64,000 nucleotides of DNA from Candidatus Pantoea gossypiicola (GCF_008632075.1 NZ_VWVM01000015.1:62001-126000), one strand, 5' to 3'; shown: positions 27,501 through 37,182, counted from the first letter of the stretch. Notes: a model not told the origin generated them from the letters alone. Program-made: numbers and translations.

Positions 27501-27782
27501 TTAGTTTACAGACCGGCCATCATACTTGCTCAAATCGACATCGATATAGGCCCAGGTGCCGCCCTGACAGTCCGGATCATCTGCATAAATTTCGAACGTC
27601 CGCGCAACGGGTATACGGCCACCTTCATTAACGGTGAACTCTACGTGTGCATCTATAGCGCTAGCCGCATCCTCTATCGTTTTGTTAAACGTATCACCAG
27701 CAAAAAAACAGCCCTGAATGTCCGGCACAAATCCGCTATAAGTTCCTGTGTCAGTTCTGTGAATGTAAATCGGATATCTCAT
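27501..27782 (-). CDS. HicB-like antitoxin domain protein, truncated and solitary
   Basis: A 93-aa protein with the HicB N-terminal domain (partly degraded RNase H fold): MRYPIYIHRTDTGTYSGFVPDIQGCFFAGDTFNKTIEDA, with the usual Y-F-P-D-G-C/A-G pattern. Full-length relatives continue after a segment like YIDVDLSKYDGRSV into a C-terminal DNA-binding domain; here the frame stops at exactly that joint, so the DNA-binding part is missing. No hicA toxin gene fits on either side. ATG 27782 follows GAGGA; the open frame to 27989 upstream is CRISPR repeat sequence. It is on the same strand as the array transcript and lies between degenerate repeats. Confidence 0.72.
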   Translation of the reverse strand: MRYPIYIHRTDTGTYSGFVPDIQGCFFAGDTFNKTIEDAASAIDAHVEFTVNEGGRIPVARTFEIYADDPDCQGGTWAYIDVDLSKYDGRSVN

Positions 27783-27838
27783 ATCGTGGTCCTCATTGAT
27801 GTGGCTCGCTATTTGTCCTGGCCCGCTATGTACGTCTG

Positions 27839-28111
27839 TTCTGTATTCCCGCTGGCGCGGGGAATACCGGCATGGGTCAACTGCAATTGAAACGATACGC
27901 GGTTTATCCCCGCTGGCGCGGGGAACACTAGAGCCGTGACCACGCGATTGCCTGCTTGACCGGTTTATCCCCACTGGCGCGGGTAACACTGCATGGGCAG
28001 GGTATTCCGCAAATTGCTTGCCGGTTTATCCCCGCTGGCGCGGGGAACACATGATCGCCACGACGACGCCTGCTGCGCCGCGCGGTTTATCCCCGCTCAC
28101 GCGGGGAACAC
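27839..28111 (-). CRISPR. Orphan type I-E CRISPR array, five repeats
   Basis: Five 29-bp repeats start at 27839, 27900, 27961, 28022 and 28083, with four spacers of exactly 32 bp. On the minus strand they read GTGTTCCCCGCG(CCA)GCGGGG followed by ATAAACCG, the E. coli type I-E class. Copies 27900 and 28022 are identical. The copy at 28083 has loop GTGA, the one at 27961 has two changes, and the one at 27839 has six (leader-distal, degenerate). A leader lies at the 28112 side, so transcription is on the minus strand toward hicB. No cas gene is in the window. Confidence 0.95.
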
Positions 28112-28225
28112 TCTAAAAACATCCCTTTGATTTATATAAGCTTTTACACACCCTAAAATTTCACCAGATTTTACACCCTGAATCATCCCAAATGCACACA
28201 TAATATCCAACACCAAATCCAGACC
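28112..28225 (-). promoter_or_regulatory. CRISPR leader
   Basis: This AT-rich stretch adjoins the first repeat. Read on the minus strand its last bases are GGGATGTTTTTAGA, very like the end of the E. coli type I-E leader (ATGTTTAGA just before GTGTTCC), which supports it as the integration-proximal leader. No exact IHF site could be confirmed by eye. It also separates the array from the lpd terminator. Confidence 0.65.
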
Positions 28226-28251
28226 AAAAAAAAGCCCCCGTAACGGGAGCT
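28226..28251 (-). terminator. Terminator of lpd
   Basis: On the minus strand AGCTCCCG-TTA-CGGGGGCT (one G-T pair) is followed by a run of eight T (A run 28226-28233). It begins 22 bp after the lpd stop and closes the pdhR-aceE-aceF-lpd region. Confidence 0.85.
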
Positions 28252-28273
28252 TTCTCTTTGCAGCAGCAGAAAC

Positions 28274-29698
28274 TTACTTCTTCTTCGCTTTCGCGTTAGG
28301 CAGATCGGTGATGCTACCTTCGAAGATTTCTGCAGCAAGGCCTACTGACTCATGCAGGGTCGGGTGAGCGTGGATGGTCAGCGCAATATCTTCCGCATCA
28401 CAACCCATCTCAATGGCCAGACCGATTTCGCCTAACAGCTCGCCGCCGTTAGTACCGACAATCGCGCCACCGATAACACGGTGCGTCTCTTTGTCGAAAA
28501 TCAGCTTGGTCATGCCGTCTGCACAATCTGAAGCGATAGCACGGCCAGAGGCAGCCCACGGGAAGGTGGAGGTCTCGTAGCTGATGCCCTTCTCTTTCGC
28601 TTCTTTCTCGGTCAGACCGACCCAGGCAACTTCTGGCTCAGTATAGGCAATCGAAGGGATCACTTTCGGATCGAAGTAGTGCTTCAGACCAGAGATCACT
28701 TCTGCCGCTACGTGGCCTTCATGCACGCCTTTATGCGCCAGCATCGGCTGACCGACGATGTCGCCGATAGCATAGATGTGTGGCACATTGGTACGCATCT
28801 GCTTGTCGACGCGGATAAAGCCGCGATCGTCCACTTCCACGCCCGCTTTACCGGCATCCAGACCTTTACCGTTCGGCACACGACCGATAGCAACCAGCAC
28901 CGCGTCATAACGCTGCGCTTCGCCTGGTGCTTTTTTGCCTTCCATTGAAACGTAAATGCCATCGTCTTTTGCTTCAACGGCGGTCACTTTAGTTTCCAGC
29001 ATCAGGTTAAATTTCTTGCTGATTTTCTTGGTAAAGACTTTCACCACGTCTTTATCCGCAGCAGGGATAACCTGGTCGAACATCTCAACCACATCGATCT
29101 CTGAACCCAGCGCGTGATAGACCGTCGCCATTTCCAGACCGATGATACCGCCGCCCATGACCAGCAGACGCTTCGGCACTTCTTTCAGTTCCAGCGCATC
29201 GGTAGAGTCCCAGACGCGTGGATCTTCATGTGGAATGAATGGCAGTTCGATTGGGCGTGAACCCGCAGCGATGATGGCGTTGTCGAAATTGATGGTGGTC
29301 GCGCCGCCTTCTCCTTCCACCATCAGGGTGTTAGCACCGGTGAATTTGCCGAGGCCATTCACCACGGTGACTTTACGACCTTTTGCCATACCTGACAGGC
29401 CGCCAGTCAACTGGTTAATAACCTTCTCTTTCCAGCTGCGAATCTTGTTGATATCAGTAGATGGCTGGCCAAACACAATGCCGTGCTCTTCAAGGGCTTT
29501 TGCCTCTTCAATCACTTTAGCAACGTGCAGCAGCGCTTTAGATGGGATACAACCGACGTTCAGACAAACACCACCGAGGGTGCTGTAACGCTCTACCAGT
29601 ACGGTTTCCAGACCTAAATCCGCACAACGGAAGGCTGCAGAGTAACCTGCAGGACCTGCCCCAAGTACCACGACCTGGGTTTTAATCTCTGTACTCAT
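28274..29698 (-). CDS. lpd: Dihydrolipoyl dehydrogenase (E3)
   Basis: E3 flavoprotein shared by the pyruvate and 2-oxoglutarate dehydrogenase complexes and the glycine system; it reoxidises dihydrolipoyl groups and reduces NAD. The FAD motif GAGPAGYSAAF, the redox disulfide CLNVGC, the NAD motif MGGGIIGLEMA and the C-terminal His-Glu pair HAHPTLHE are present. The 474-aa form starting at 29698 (MSTEIKTQ) equals the E. coli protein; an ATG directly before it lies too close to the AGAGG site. A separate promoter region of 160 bp before it agrees with independent lpd expression known in E. coli. Confidence 0.97.
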   Translation of the reverse strand: MSTEIKTQVVVLGAGPAGYSAAFRCADLGLETVLVERYSTLGGVCLNVGCIPSKALLHVAKVIEEAKALEEHGIVFGQPSTDINKIRSWKEKVINQLTGGLSGMAKGRKVTVVNGLGKFTGANTLMVEGEGGATTINFDNAIIAAGSRPIELPFIPHEDPRVWDSTDALELKEVPKRLLVMGGGIIGLEMATVYHALGSEIDVVEMFDQVIPAADKDVVKVFTKKISKKFNLMLETKVTAVEAKDDGIYVSMEGKKAPGEAQRYDAVLVAIGRVPNGKGLDAGKAGVEVDDRGFIRVDKQMRTNVPHIYAIGDIVGQPMLAHKGVHEGHVAAEVISGLKHYFDPKVIPSIAYTEPEVAWVGLTEKEAKEKGISYETSTFPWAASGRAIASDCADGMTKLIFDKETHRVIGGAIVGTNGGELLGEIGLAIEMGCDAEDIALTIHAHPTLHESVGLAAEIFEGSITDLPNAKAKKK

Positions 29699-29775
29699 CA
29701 TGACCTCTTAATTGATATCCGGCGGGTCAGACGTTCTTATAATGCCCTTGTTCCACCGGGACTTTCACCGCAAGA

Positions 29776-29797
29776 GTTTACAGAATTGTTAACAAAC
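29776..29797. promoter_or_regulatory. Possible ArcA-type site upstream of lpd
   Basis: GTTTACAGAATT followed by GTTAACAAAC contains GTTA/GTTT-type direct repeats resembling ArcA sites, and TGTTAACAAAC is also close to what I recall at E. coli lpd. A similar TGTTAATCTGTTTAC motif lies in the acnB promoter. Sites of this kind match often by chance, so this is tentative. Confidence 0.3.
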
Positions 29798-29827
29798 TGC
29801 CAACAGCGGCGCGACGAATCGTTAAAG

Positions 29828-29851
29828 GAAGGCCGGCATCCGCCGGCCTTC
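29828..29851 (-). terminator. Hairpin after aceF
   Basis: GAAGGCCGGC (29828-29837) and GCCGGCCTTC (29842-29851) form a perfect 10-bp stem with a 4-nt loop, 7 bp after the aceF stop. On the minus strand only CTTT follows, so it may be a partial terminator between aceF and lpd. Confidence 0.65.
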
Positions 29852-29858
29852 TTCACAT

Positions 29859-31763
29859 TTACATAACTAAACGACGAATGTCAGACAACATATTGCCGAT
29901 AATGGTGATGAATCGCGCACCATCAGCACCGTCGATCACGCGGTGGTCGAAGGAGAGAGAAATCGGCATCATCAGACGCGGCGTAAACTCTTTACCATTC
30001 CACACTGGCTCCATCGCCGATTTAGAGACACCCAGGATAGCCACTTCCGGCGCGTTAACGATCGGCGCGAAGTGTGTGGTGCCCAGGCCGCCCAGGCTGG
30101 AGATGGTGAAACATCCACCCTGCATGTCGCCCGCTGTCAGCTTACCGTCACGCGCTTTCTTCGAAATCGCCATCAGTTCACGCGACAGCTCGGTGATGCC
30201 CTTCTTATTCACGTCTTTGAAGACCGGAACAACCAGGCCATTTGGCGTATCAACCGCCACACCGATGTTGATATATTTCTTCAGCGTCAGTTTCTGCGCA
30301 TCTTCAGACAGCGAGCTGTTGAAGCGTGGCATCTGCTCAAGCGCCGCAGCAACCGCTTTCATGATGAACACGACAGGCGTGTATTTCACATCCAGCTTAC
30401 GCTTCTCTGCTTCAGCATTCTGCTGCTTACGGAACGCTTCCAGATCGGTGATATCAGTTTTGTCGAAATGCGTAACGTGCGGGATCATCACCCAGTTACG
30501 GCTCAGGTTCGCGCCAGAAATTTTCTGGATACGACCCAGTTCGACTTCTTCGATTTCGCCAAACTTACTGAAATCAACTTTCGGCCATGGCAGCATGCCC
30601 GGCAGACCGCCGCCGCTTGCAGCAGCAGGTGCTGCTTCAGCGCGTTTCACGGCGTCTTTCACGTAAGTCTGCACGTCTTCTTTCAGAATGCGACCTTTAC
30701 GACCGGTGCCTTTGACTTTCGCCAGGTTCACACCGAACTCGCGCGCCAGGCGACGGATCACCGGGGTCGCGTGAACGTAAGCGTCGTTCTCTGCGAACTC
30801 ACCTTTGCTGTCGGCTTTAGCTGCTGGTGCCGCGGCGGCTGGCTTAGCATCAGATTTGGCAGCAGGTGCCGGTGCGGCTTCCTGTTTCGCTGCCGCAGGG
30901 GCGGCCGGAGCAGCACCTTCGACTTCGAACACCATGATCAGTGAGCCAGTGCTGACTTTATCGCCAGTGGCAACTTTCAGCTCTTTGACAGTACCTGCAA
31001 ACGGCGCAGGGACTTCCATTGAGGCTTTGTCGCCTTCAACCACGATCAGTGACTGCTCAGCGTCAACTTTGTCGCCAACTTTGACCAGGATCTCGGTGAC
31101 TTCGACTTCATCACCGCCGATATCCGGAACGTTAACTTCTTTTGCGCCTGCCGCAGCGGCGGGTGCCGATGCTGCTTCTTCTTTCACTTCTGGCTTCGCG
31201 TCAGAGGCCGGTGCTGCGCCTTCTGCTTCAAAGACCATGATGGCTGAACCGGTGCTGACTTTGTCGCCGGTCGCAATGGTGATCTCTTTGACCACACCCG
31301 CGAACGGAGCCGGGACTTCCATTGAGGCTTTATCACCTTCCACCACAATCAGTGACTGCTCGGCTTCGACTTTGTCGCCAACCTTAACCAGAATCTCAGT
31401 GACTTCGACTTCGTCACCGCCGATATCCGGAACCGCCACTTCTTTGCTGGCAGTGGCCGTAGCAGCGGCTGGCGCTGGTGCCGCATCCGCTTTTTTCTCT
31501 GCGGCCGGTGCTGGTGCTGCTTCAGCAGCACCTTCAGCGTCAAACACCATGATCAGTGAGCCGGTCTCAACTTTGTCACCGGTTGAGATCTTAATCTCTT
31601 TCACTACGCCCGCCTGCGGCGACGGCACTTCCATTGAGGCTTTGTCGCCTTCCACGGTGATCAGCGACTGCTCGGCTTCCACCTTGTCGCCAACTTTCAC
31701 CAGAATCTCGGTGACTTCAACTTCGTCAGACCCGATATCCGGTACCTTAATTTCGATAGCCAT
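29859..31763 (-). CDS. aceF: Pyruvate dehydrogenase complex dihydrolipoyl acetyltransferase (E2)
   Basis: Core E2 subunit that carries acetyl groups from AceE to CoA. The 634-aa protein has three N-terminal lipoyl domains with lipoylated lysines in GDKAS at about Lys41, Lys145 and Lys246, joined by Ala/Pro-rich linkers. Then come the E1/E3-binding domain (about 328-368: [20 protein letters not shown]) and the catalytic domain ending with [10 protein letters not shown]. Lipoyl domains two and three are nearly identical, also at DNA level. It starts 14 bp after aceE on the same transcript. Confidence 0.97.
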   Translation of the reverse strand: MAIEIKVPDIGSDEVEVTEILVKVGDKVEAEQSLITVEGDKASMEVPSPQAGVVKEIKISTGDKVETGSLIMVFDAEGAAEAAPAPAAEKKADAAPAPAAATATASKEVAVPDIGGDEVEVTEILVKVGDKVEAEQSLIVVEGDKASMEVPAPFAGVVKEITIATGDKVSTGSAIMVFEAEGAAPASDAKPEVKEEAASAPAAAAGAKEVNVPDIGGDEVEVTEILVKVGDKVDAEQSLIVVEGDKASMEVPAPFAGTVKELKVATGDKVSTGSLIMVFEVEGAAPAAPAAAKQEAAPAPAAKSDAKPAAAAPAAKADSKGEFAENDAYVHATPVIRRLAREFGVNLAKVKGTGRKGRILKEDVQTYVKDAVKRAEAAPAAASGGGLPGMLPWPKVDFSKFGEIEEVELGRIQKISGANLSRNWVMIPHVTHFDKTDITDLEAFRKQQNAEAEKRKLDVKYTPVVFIMKAVAAALEQMPRFNSSLSEDAQKLTLKKYINIGVAVDTPNGLVVPVFKDVNKKGITELSRELMAISKKARDGKLTAGDMQGGCFTISSLGGLGTTHFAPIVNAPEVAILGVSKSAMEPVWNGKEFTPRLMMPISLSFDHRVIDGADGARFITIIGNMLSDIRRLVM

Positions 31764-31777
31764 TACTCTATTACCTC

Positions 31778-34444
31778 TTAAGCCAGACGCGGGTTAACTT
31801 TATCGGCATCGATATTGAATTTGGTGATCGCATCGGCCACCACTTTCTTCTCGATCTCGCCGCGTTTAGCCAGCTCACCCAGCGCGGCAACCACCACATA
31901 AGATGCATCAACTTCAAAGTGATGACGCAGGTTCTCACGGCTGTCAGAACGACCAAAGCCATCGGTACCCAGTACGCGATAATCGCTGGCCGGGACATAG
32001 CTACGAACCTGCTCAGCGAACAGTTTCATATAGTCGGTTGAAGCAACAGCAGGTGCGTCATTCATCACCTGAGCGATGTAAGGTACACGCGCTTCTTCAG
32101 TCGGATGCAGCATGTTCCAGCGCTCACAATCCTGACCATCACGCGCCAGCTCGGTGAACGAGGTCACGCTGTAGACATCAGAGCCAATACCGTAATCTTT
32201 CGCCAGGATCTGCGCCGCTTCACGCACGTGACGCAGGATAGAACCTGAGCCCAGCAGCTGCACTTTACCTTTGCTGCCCTCTACCGTTTCCAGCTTATAG
32301 ATACCCTTACGGATACCCTCTTCCACGCCCTGCGGCATGGCTGGCATGTGGTAGTTTTCGTTCAGCGTGGTGATGTAGTAGTAAACGTTCTCCTGCGCTT
32401 CGCCATACATACGCACCAGACCGTCATGCATGATGACAGCCACTTCATAGGCATAAGATGGATCGTAAGAGATACAGTTCGGGATAGTCAGAGACTGAAT
32501 ATGGCTGTGACCATCTTCATGCTGCAGACCTTCGCCGTTCAGCGTCGTACGACCGGAGGTGCCGCCGACCAGGAAGCCGCGCGCCTGCTGGTCGCCCGCC
32601 AGCCACATCAGATCGCCGATACGCTGGAAGCCGAACATCGAGTAATAGATGTAGAACGGAATCATCGGCAGGTTGTTGGTGCTGTAAGAGGTCGCCGCAG
32701 CCAGCCAGGATGAACCTGCGCCCAGCTCGTTGATCCCTTCCTGCAGAATCTGGCCTTTCTCGTCTTCTTTGTAGTAGGCAACCTGCTCGCGGTCCTGCGG
32801 TGTGTACTGCTGACCGTTCGGGCTGTAGATACCGATCTGACGGAACAGACCTTCCATACCAAAGGTACGCGCTTCATCGGCGAGGATCGGAACCAGGCGA
32901 TCTTTGATCGACTTGTTCTTCAGCATCACGTTCAGGGCACGTACAAAGGCGATAGTGGTCGAGATCTCTTTGTTCTGCTCATCCAGCAGCGCACTGAACT
33001 CTTCGAGTGCTGGCATTTCCAGCTTCTCAGTGAACTTCGGCTGACGCGTTGGCAGATAGCCGCCTAACTTCTCACGCTGACCGTGCAGATAAGCATGCTC
33101 TTCTGAGCCTTTCTCAAAGGTGACGTACGGCAGTTCTTCGATTTTATCGTCAGCAACCGGCACGTTGAAGCGATCACGGATATAGCGCACGCCATCCATG
33201 TTCATCTTCTTCACCTGGTGAGCAATGTTTTTGCCTTCCGCGGTGTCGCCCATACCATAACCTTTGATGGTATGCGCCAGGATCAGTACTGGCTTGCCTT
33301 TGGTGTCCTGCGCTTTTTTCAGTGCCGCGTAGATTTTCTTCGGATCGTGGCCGCCACGGTTCAGTGCCCAGATTTCATCATCGGACATGTCTTTAACCAG
33401 CGCGGCGGTTTCCGGATATTTACCAAAGAAGTGCTCACGCACATAGGCACCATCACGGGATTTGAAGGTCTGGTAGTCACCGTCAACGGTTTCGTTCATC
33501 AGTTGAATCAGCTTGCCGCTGGTATCTTTGCGCAGCAGCTCATCCCAGCGTCCGCCCCAGATGACCTTGATCACTTCCCAGCCAGCACCGGCAAAGATGC
33601 CTTCCAGCTCGTTGATGATCTTGCCATTACCGGTTACCGGGCCATCCAGACGCTGCAGGTTGCAGTTGATGATGAAGACAAGGTTATCCAGTTTTTCACG
33701 AGTTGCGATGGTGATCGCACCTTTTGATTCCGGCTCATCCATCTCGCCGTCACCCAGAAAGGCATAAACGGTCTGAGCAGAGGTGTCTTTCAGGCCACGG
33801 TGTTCCAGATACTTCAGGAATTTCGCCTGATAGATCGCTGACAATGGACCCAGACCCATTGATACGGTCGGGAACTGCCAGAATTCCGGCATTAATTTCG
33901 GGTGCGGATAAGAAGAGAGACCTTTACCGTCAACTTCCTGACGGAAGTTGTTCATTTGATCTTCAGTCAGGCGACCTTCAAGGAACGCACGGGCATAGAT
34001 GCCTGGAGAGATGTGGCCCTGGAAATAGACCAGATCGCCGCCATCCTTGTCACTACGGGCGCGGAAGAAGTGGTTGAAGCACACTTCATAAATCGTCGCA
34101 GAAGACTGGAAGGAGGACATGTGACCACCGAGTTCCAGATCTTTCTTCGACGCGCGCAGCACCGACATGATGGCGTTCCAGCGGATTGCGGAACGGATAC
34201 GACGTTCAAGAGAGGTGTTGCCCGGATAATCGGGTTCATCTTCAACGGCAATAGAGTTGATGTAGTTGCTGATTGCAGACGAACCTGCAGCCACTTTTAC
34301 GCCGCCTTTGCGGGCTGCACCCAGTACCTGATCAATCAGATACTGTGCACGTTCAACACCTTCTTCACGGATGACCGATTCGATCGCCTGTAGCCAGTCA
34401 CGAGTTTCAATCGGATCCACGTCATTGTGTAAACGTTCTGACAT
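31778..34444 (-). CDS. aceE: Pyruvate dehydrogenase E1 component
   Basis: Homodimeric thiamine diphosphate-dependent E1 that decarboxylates pyruvate and acetylates the lipoyl groups of AceF. The 888-aa length is one more than E. coli AceE. The ThDP motif [14 protein letters not shown] ending near [17 protein letters not shown] is present, as are [16 protein letters not shown] and the catalytic-region GGHDPKKIY and [13 protein letters not shown] 34444 ([11 protein letters not shown]) aligns with the E. coli start. It lies 101 bp after pdhR and 14 bp before aceF, forming the pdhR-aceE-aceF operon. Confidence 0.98.
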   Translation of the reverse strand: MSERLHNDVDPIETRDWLQAIESVIREEGVERAQYLIDQVLGAARKGGVKVAAGSSAISNYINSIAVEDEPDYPGNTSLERRIRSAIRWNAIMSVLRASKKDLELGGHMSSFQSSATIYEVCFNHFFRARSDKDGGDLVYFQGHISPGIYARAFLEGRLTEDQMNNFRQEVDGKGLSSYPHPKLMPEFWQFPTVSMGLGPLSAIYQAKFLKYLEHRGLKDTSAQTVYAFLGDGEMDEPESKGAITIATREKLDNLVFIINCNLQRLDGPVTGNGKIINELEGIFAGAGWEVIKVIWGGRWDELLRKDTSGKLIQLMNETVDGDYQTFKSRDGAYVREHFFGKYPETAALVKDMSDDEIWALNRGGHDPKKIYAALKKAQDTKGKPVLILAHTIKGYGMGDTAEGKNIAHQVKKMNMDGVRYIRDRFNVPVADDKIEELPYVTFEKGSEEHAYLHGQREKLGGYLPTRQPKFTEKLEMPALEEFSALLDEQNKEISTTIAFVRALNVMLKNKSIKDRLVPILADEARTFGMEGLFRQIGIYSPNGQQYTPQDREQVAYYKEDEKGQILQEGINELGAGSSWLAAATSYSTNNLPMIPFYIYYSMFGFQRIGDLMWLAGDQQARGFLVGGTSGRTTLNGEGLQHEDGHSHIQSLTIPNCISYDPSYAYEVAVIMHDGLVRMYGEAQENVYYYITTLNENYHMPAMPQGVEEGIRKGIYKLETVEGSKGKVQLLGSGSILRHVREAAQILAKDYGIGSDVYSVTSFTELARDGQDCERWNMLHPTEEARVPYIAQVMNDAPAVASTDYMKLFAEQVRSYVPASDYRVLGTDGFGRSDSRENLRHHFEVDASYVVVAALGELAKRGEIEKKVVADAITKFNIDADKVNPRLA

Positions 34445-34545
34445 GGGTGTGTTCCTTATCTGTGTCTAATACGTTGAATAATCGGGAGCCTGTTTAAGCA
34501 GATGCAGGCAGGCTCGTCTGATGTCCGTACGATCTTTGTCGCACG

Positions 34546-35310
34546 TTATTCCTTACGTTGCTGTAAACGACGCAGGGAGCGTTCACGACGGCTCTGCTCC
34601 CGACTTCTGTCCAGCAAGATTTCCTCTATGAACGCCAGGTGACGGTGTGAAGCCTCGCGCGCTTTTTCTGGCTCACGAGCCACAATCGCCTCAAAGATTC
34701 TGGCGCGGTGACCGCTCACTTTTGCCAGCATTTCCCGGCGCGAGTAGAGCAATTCGAAATTCTGACGGACGTTTTGTTCCAGCATAGGGCCCATTGAGCG
34801 TAGCAAATGTAAAAGCACAACATTATGGGCCGCTTCTGTGACAGCGATCTGATACTGCATCACGGCGTCCGCTTCGGCGTCTAAATCGCCGCTGTCCTGC
34901 GCCTGCTGGATGTGCACATGGCAGTCGCGAATGCGCAGCAGGTCTTCTTCCGTGCCGCGCAGCGCCGCGTAATAGGCCGCGATGCCCTCTAAGGCATGAC
35001 GCGTTTCCAGCAGGTCAAACTGTGATTCCGGATGGTCAGCGAGAAGCTCAACGAGTGGGTCACTCATGCTTTGCCAGAGATGCTCCTGTACGAATGTTCC
35101 GCCGCCCTGACGGCGCAGCAATAATCCTTTCGCTTCTAAGCGTTGGATCGCTTCGCGGAGAGATGGACGTGAGACATCGAATTGTTTAGCGAGTTCGCGC
35201 TCAGGGAGCAGCTTCTCTCCCGGACGCAGGGTCCCTTCCATAATCAGGGATTCGAGCTGTTGCTCGATAGCGTCGGAGAGCTTGGGTTGGCGAATCTTAC
35301 TGTAAGCCAT
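34546..35310 (-). CDS. pdhR: Pyruvate-sensing repressor PdhR
   Basis: GntR/FadR-type repressor that releases DNA when pyruvate binds and controls the pdh operon and respiratory genes. The N-terminal winged helix ([45 protein letters not shown]) is followed by a helical FCD effector domain. The 254-aa form starting at 35310 ([11 protein letters not shown]) matches E. coli; the adjacent upstream ATG is too near the GAAGGG site. A perfect PdhR operator lies 34 bp upstream, so autoregulation is expected. The C-terminus is rich in Arg and Gln. Confidence 0.96.
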   Translation of the reverse strand: MAYSKIRQPKLSDAIEQQLESLIMEGTLRPGEKLLPERELAKQFDVSRPSLREAIQRLEAKGLLLRRQGGGTFVQEHLWQSMSDPLVELLADHPESQFDLLETRHALEGIAAYYAALRGTEEDLLRIRDCHVHIQQAQDSGDLDAEADAVMQYQIAVTEAAHNVVLLHLLRSMGPMLEQNVRQNFELLYSRREMLAKVSGHRARIFEAIVAREPEKAREASHRHLAFIEEILLDRSREQSRRERSLRRLQQRKE

Positions 35311-35343
35311 CATCCCTTCTTATTAAGCCAATCGTCCGGAGTA

Positions 35344-35360
35344 AATTGGTAATACCAATT
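35344..35360. promoter_or_regulatory. PdhR operator
   Basis: AATTGGT-AAT-ACCAATT is a perfect 7-bp inverted repeat with a 3-bp centre and matches the PdhR consensus AATTGGTnnnACCAATT. It is placed 34 bp before the pdhR start, as in E. coli. Confidence 0.92.
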
Positions 35361-35741
35361 GCAAAGAGGTGCCGGTAAAGTAACAAAGTATTCACCTTGT
35401 GTCTATATGGTGTCTGCGACATTCACATATCCCGCAAGCCTGTGCTGACGCTAACTCGCGGTTAAAAAAATGAAAAATCCATGCTCCTGTAGATGTTAAA
35501 TAAATGCACTTTTACCAAACCTTACACCCGCCCAGGGCCTGAGCGCAGCGGTAACCATAAGTGAAAGCTATTCGTCATTAACGGCATTTCATGGCAGAAG
35601 TTTGCGGGGGACAGACGTGACCGCGACGGCGTTTTTTCAGTCAACTCTCAGCACGAAAGGCGAAAGCAGGTGCAAAGCGATTCGCTTATCACTATTCTTG
35701 TCGCCAGGGTAGCAGATGGCAGCATTCAGCACGCCGGATAC

Positions 35742-35781
35742 CGTAAAATAATCAATACGTTATTGTAACTACTTCATTACA
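35742..35781 (+). promoter_or_regulatory. TyrR box pair upstream of aroP
   Basis: TGTAACTACTTCATTACA (35764-35781) matches the TyrR box TGTAAA-N6-TTTACA at 10 of 12 defined bases. A weaker symmetric copy CGTAAAATAATCAATACG lies at 35742-35759. Their centres are 22 bp apart, the usual spacing of a strong/weak TyrR pair, and aroP is TyrR-repressed in E. coli. Confidence 0.6.
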
Positions 35782-35826
35782 GCGGACTGCGCTGCAAAAG
35801 AAGAATAAAAACATCACGAGGTTTGT

Positions 35827-37182
35827 ATGGAACAACAGCAAGGCGAAGCGCTGAAACGTGGTCTTAAGAACCGCCATATTCAGCTCATCGCGCTGGGTGG
35901 TGCAGTGGGAACTGGCCTGTTTCTGGGCAGTGCATCGGTCATTGAATCCGCCGGACCGGCCGTTATTCTGGGCTATGCGATTGCCGGTTTTATTGCCTTT
36001 TTAATCATGCGTCAGCTGGGTGAAATGGTGGTTGAAGAGCCGGTTGCCGGCAGCTTCAGCCACTTCGCCTACAAATACTGGGGTAACTTTGCCGGCTTCG
36101 CCTCAGGCTGGAACTACTGGGTCCTTTACGTGCTGGTCGCCATGGCCGAGCTCACTGCCGTCGGCAAATATATCCAGTTCTGGTGGCCCGACTTTCCGAC
36201 CTGGGCCTCGGCAGCCATCTTCTTTGTCATGATCAACGCCATCAACCTGACTAACGTGAAAGTGTTCGGTGAGATGGAGTTCTGGTTTGCCATTATTAAA
36301 GTGGTCGCGGTCATCGGCATGATCCTGTTTGGTGGCTGGCTGCTGTTCAGCGGTCACGCGGGTCCTCAGGCGACCGTGCGCAACCTGTGGGATCAGGGCG
36401 GCTTTTTCCCGCATGGCATCGGCGGTCTGGTCGCGGTCATGGCAATTATTATGTTCTCGTTCGGCGGACTGGAGCTGGTGGGTATCACCGCAGCAGAGGC
36501 TGATAACCCGGAAGTGAGCATTCCAAAAGCAACTAACCAGGTGCTGTGGCGTATCCTGATTTTCTACATTGGTTCGCTGGCGGTGCTGCTGTCACTGATG
36601 CCGTGGAGCCGTGTTACGTCAGAAGTCAGCCCGTTTGTCTTTATCTTCCACGAGCTGGGCGATGCCATGGTGGCGAATGCGCTGAATGTGGTGATCCTGA
36701 CGGCGGCCCTGTCGGTCTATAACAGCTGCGTTTACTGCAACAGCCGGATGCTGTTTGGTCTGGCACAGCAGGGCAATGCGCCAAAAGCGCTGCTCAAGGT
36801 CGATCGTCGCGGTGTGCCGGTCTTAACAATTCTGGTCTCGGCTGTTGCCACTGCACTGTGCGTGCTGATCAACTACCTGATGCCGGGTCAAGCATTTGGC
36901 CTGCTGATGTCGCTGGTAGTCTCCGCACTGGTGATTAACTGGGCGATGATCAGCCTGGCACACCTCAAGTTCCGTCGTAAGAAAGATCAGCAGGGCGTCA
37001 CAACCCGCTTTAAAGCGCTGCTCTATCCGGCGGGTAACTGGATTTGCCTGATCTTCCTGGCGGGAATTCTGGTGCTGATGGCGACCACGCCGGGTATGGC
37101 GATCTCAGTCTGGCTGATCCCGGTCTGGCTGGTCATTCTGGGTATAGGTTACTTTATTAAGAACCAGACGCAGAAAGCCTGA
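35827..37182 (+). CDS. aroP: Aromatic amino acid permease AroP
   Basis: Inner-membrane APC-family transporter that imports phenylalanine, tyrosine and tryptophan with protons. The 451-aa protein has about 12 membrane segments and the family start LKRGLKNRHIQLIALGGAVGTGLFLGSA, followed by RQLGEMVVEEPVAGSFSHFAYKYWG. Similarity to E. coli AroP runs over the full length. ATG 35827 follows ACGAGGTTTGT. A TyrR box pair upstream suggests repression by aromatic amino acids. Two hairpins follow the gene. Confidence 0.96.
   Translation: MEQQQGEALKRGLKNRHIQLIALGGAVGTGLFLGSASVIESAGPAVILGYAIAGFIAFLIMRQLGEMVVEEPVAGSFSHFAYKYWGNFAGFASGWNYWVLYVLVAMAELTAVGKYIQFWWPDFPTWASAAIFFVMINAINLTNVKVFGEMEFWFAIIKVVAVIGMILFGGWLLFSGHAGPQATVRNLWDQGGFFPHGIGGLVAVMAIIMFSFGGLELVGITAAEADNPEVSIPKATNQVLWRILIFYIGSLAVLLSLMPWSRVTSEVSPFVFIFHELGDAMVANALNVVILTAALSVYNSCVYCNSRMLFGLAQQGNAPKALLKVDRRGVPVLTILVSAVATALCVLINYLMPGQAFGLLMSLVVSALVINWAMISLAHLKFRRKKDQQGVTTRFKALLYPAGNWICLIFLAGILVLMATTPGMAISVWLIPVWLVILGIGYFIKNQTQKA

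Larger units (their letters stand above)
35311..35826. other. 516-bp intergenic region between pdhR and aroP
   Basis: This region separates the divergent pdhR and aroP genes. It holds the PdhR operator near its left end and a TyrR box pair near its right end. The middle (about 35400-35740) shows no gene, no strong hairpin and no ribosome site. Confidence 0.7.

Noticed and set aside
27783..27838. Search for a hicA toxin gene beside hicB
   Set aside because: Only 56 bp separate hicB from the first repeat, and 7 bp separate its stop from the next relic, so there is no room for a HicA frame.
27501..27989. 162-codon version of the hicB frame starting inside the CRISPR array
   Set aside because: The first 69 codons translate CRISPR repeats and spacers; the true start at 27782 has a good ribosome site and begins the HicB domain.
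30805..31797. 330-codon plus-strand frame opposite aceF
   Set aside because: It is the antisense of the repeated lipoyl domains and Ala/Pro linkers; its repeated Ser/Thr-rich translation merely mirrors the aceF repeats.
35480..35530. Possible TyrR box near TGTTAAATAAATGCAC
   Set aside because: The half-sites do not fit TGT-N12-ACA; a better pair is found at 35742-35781.
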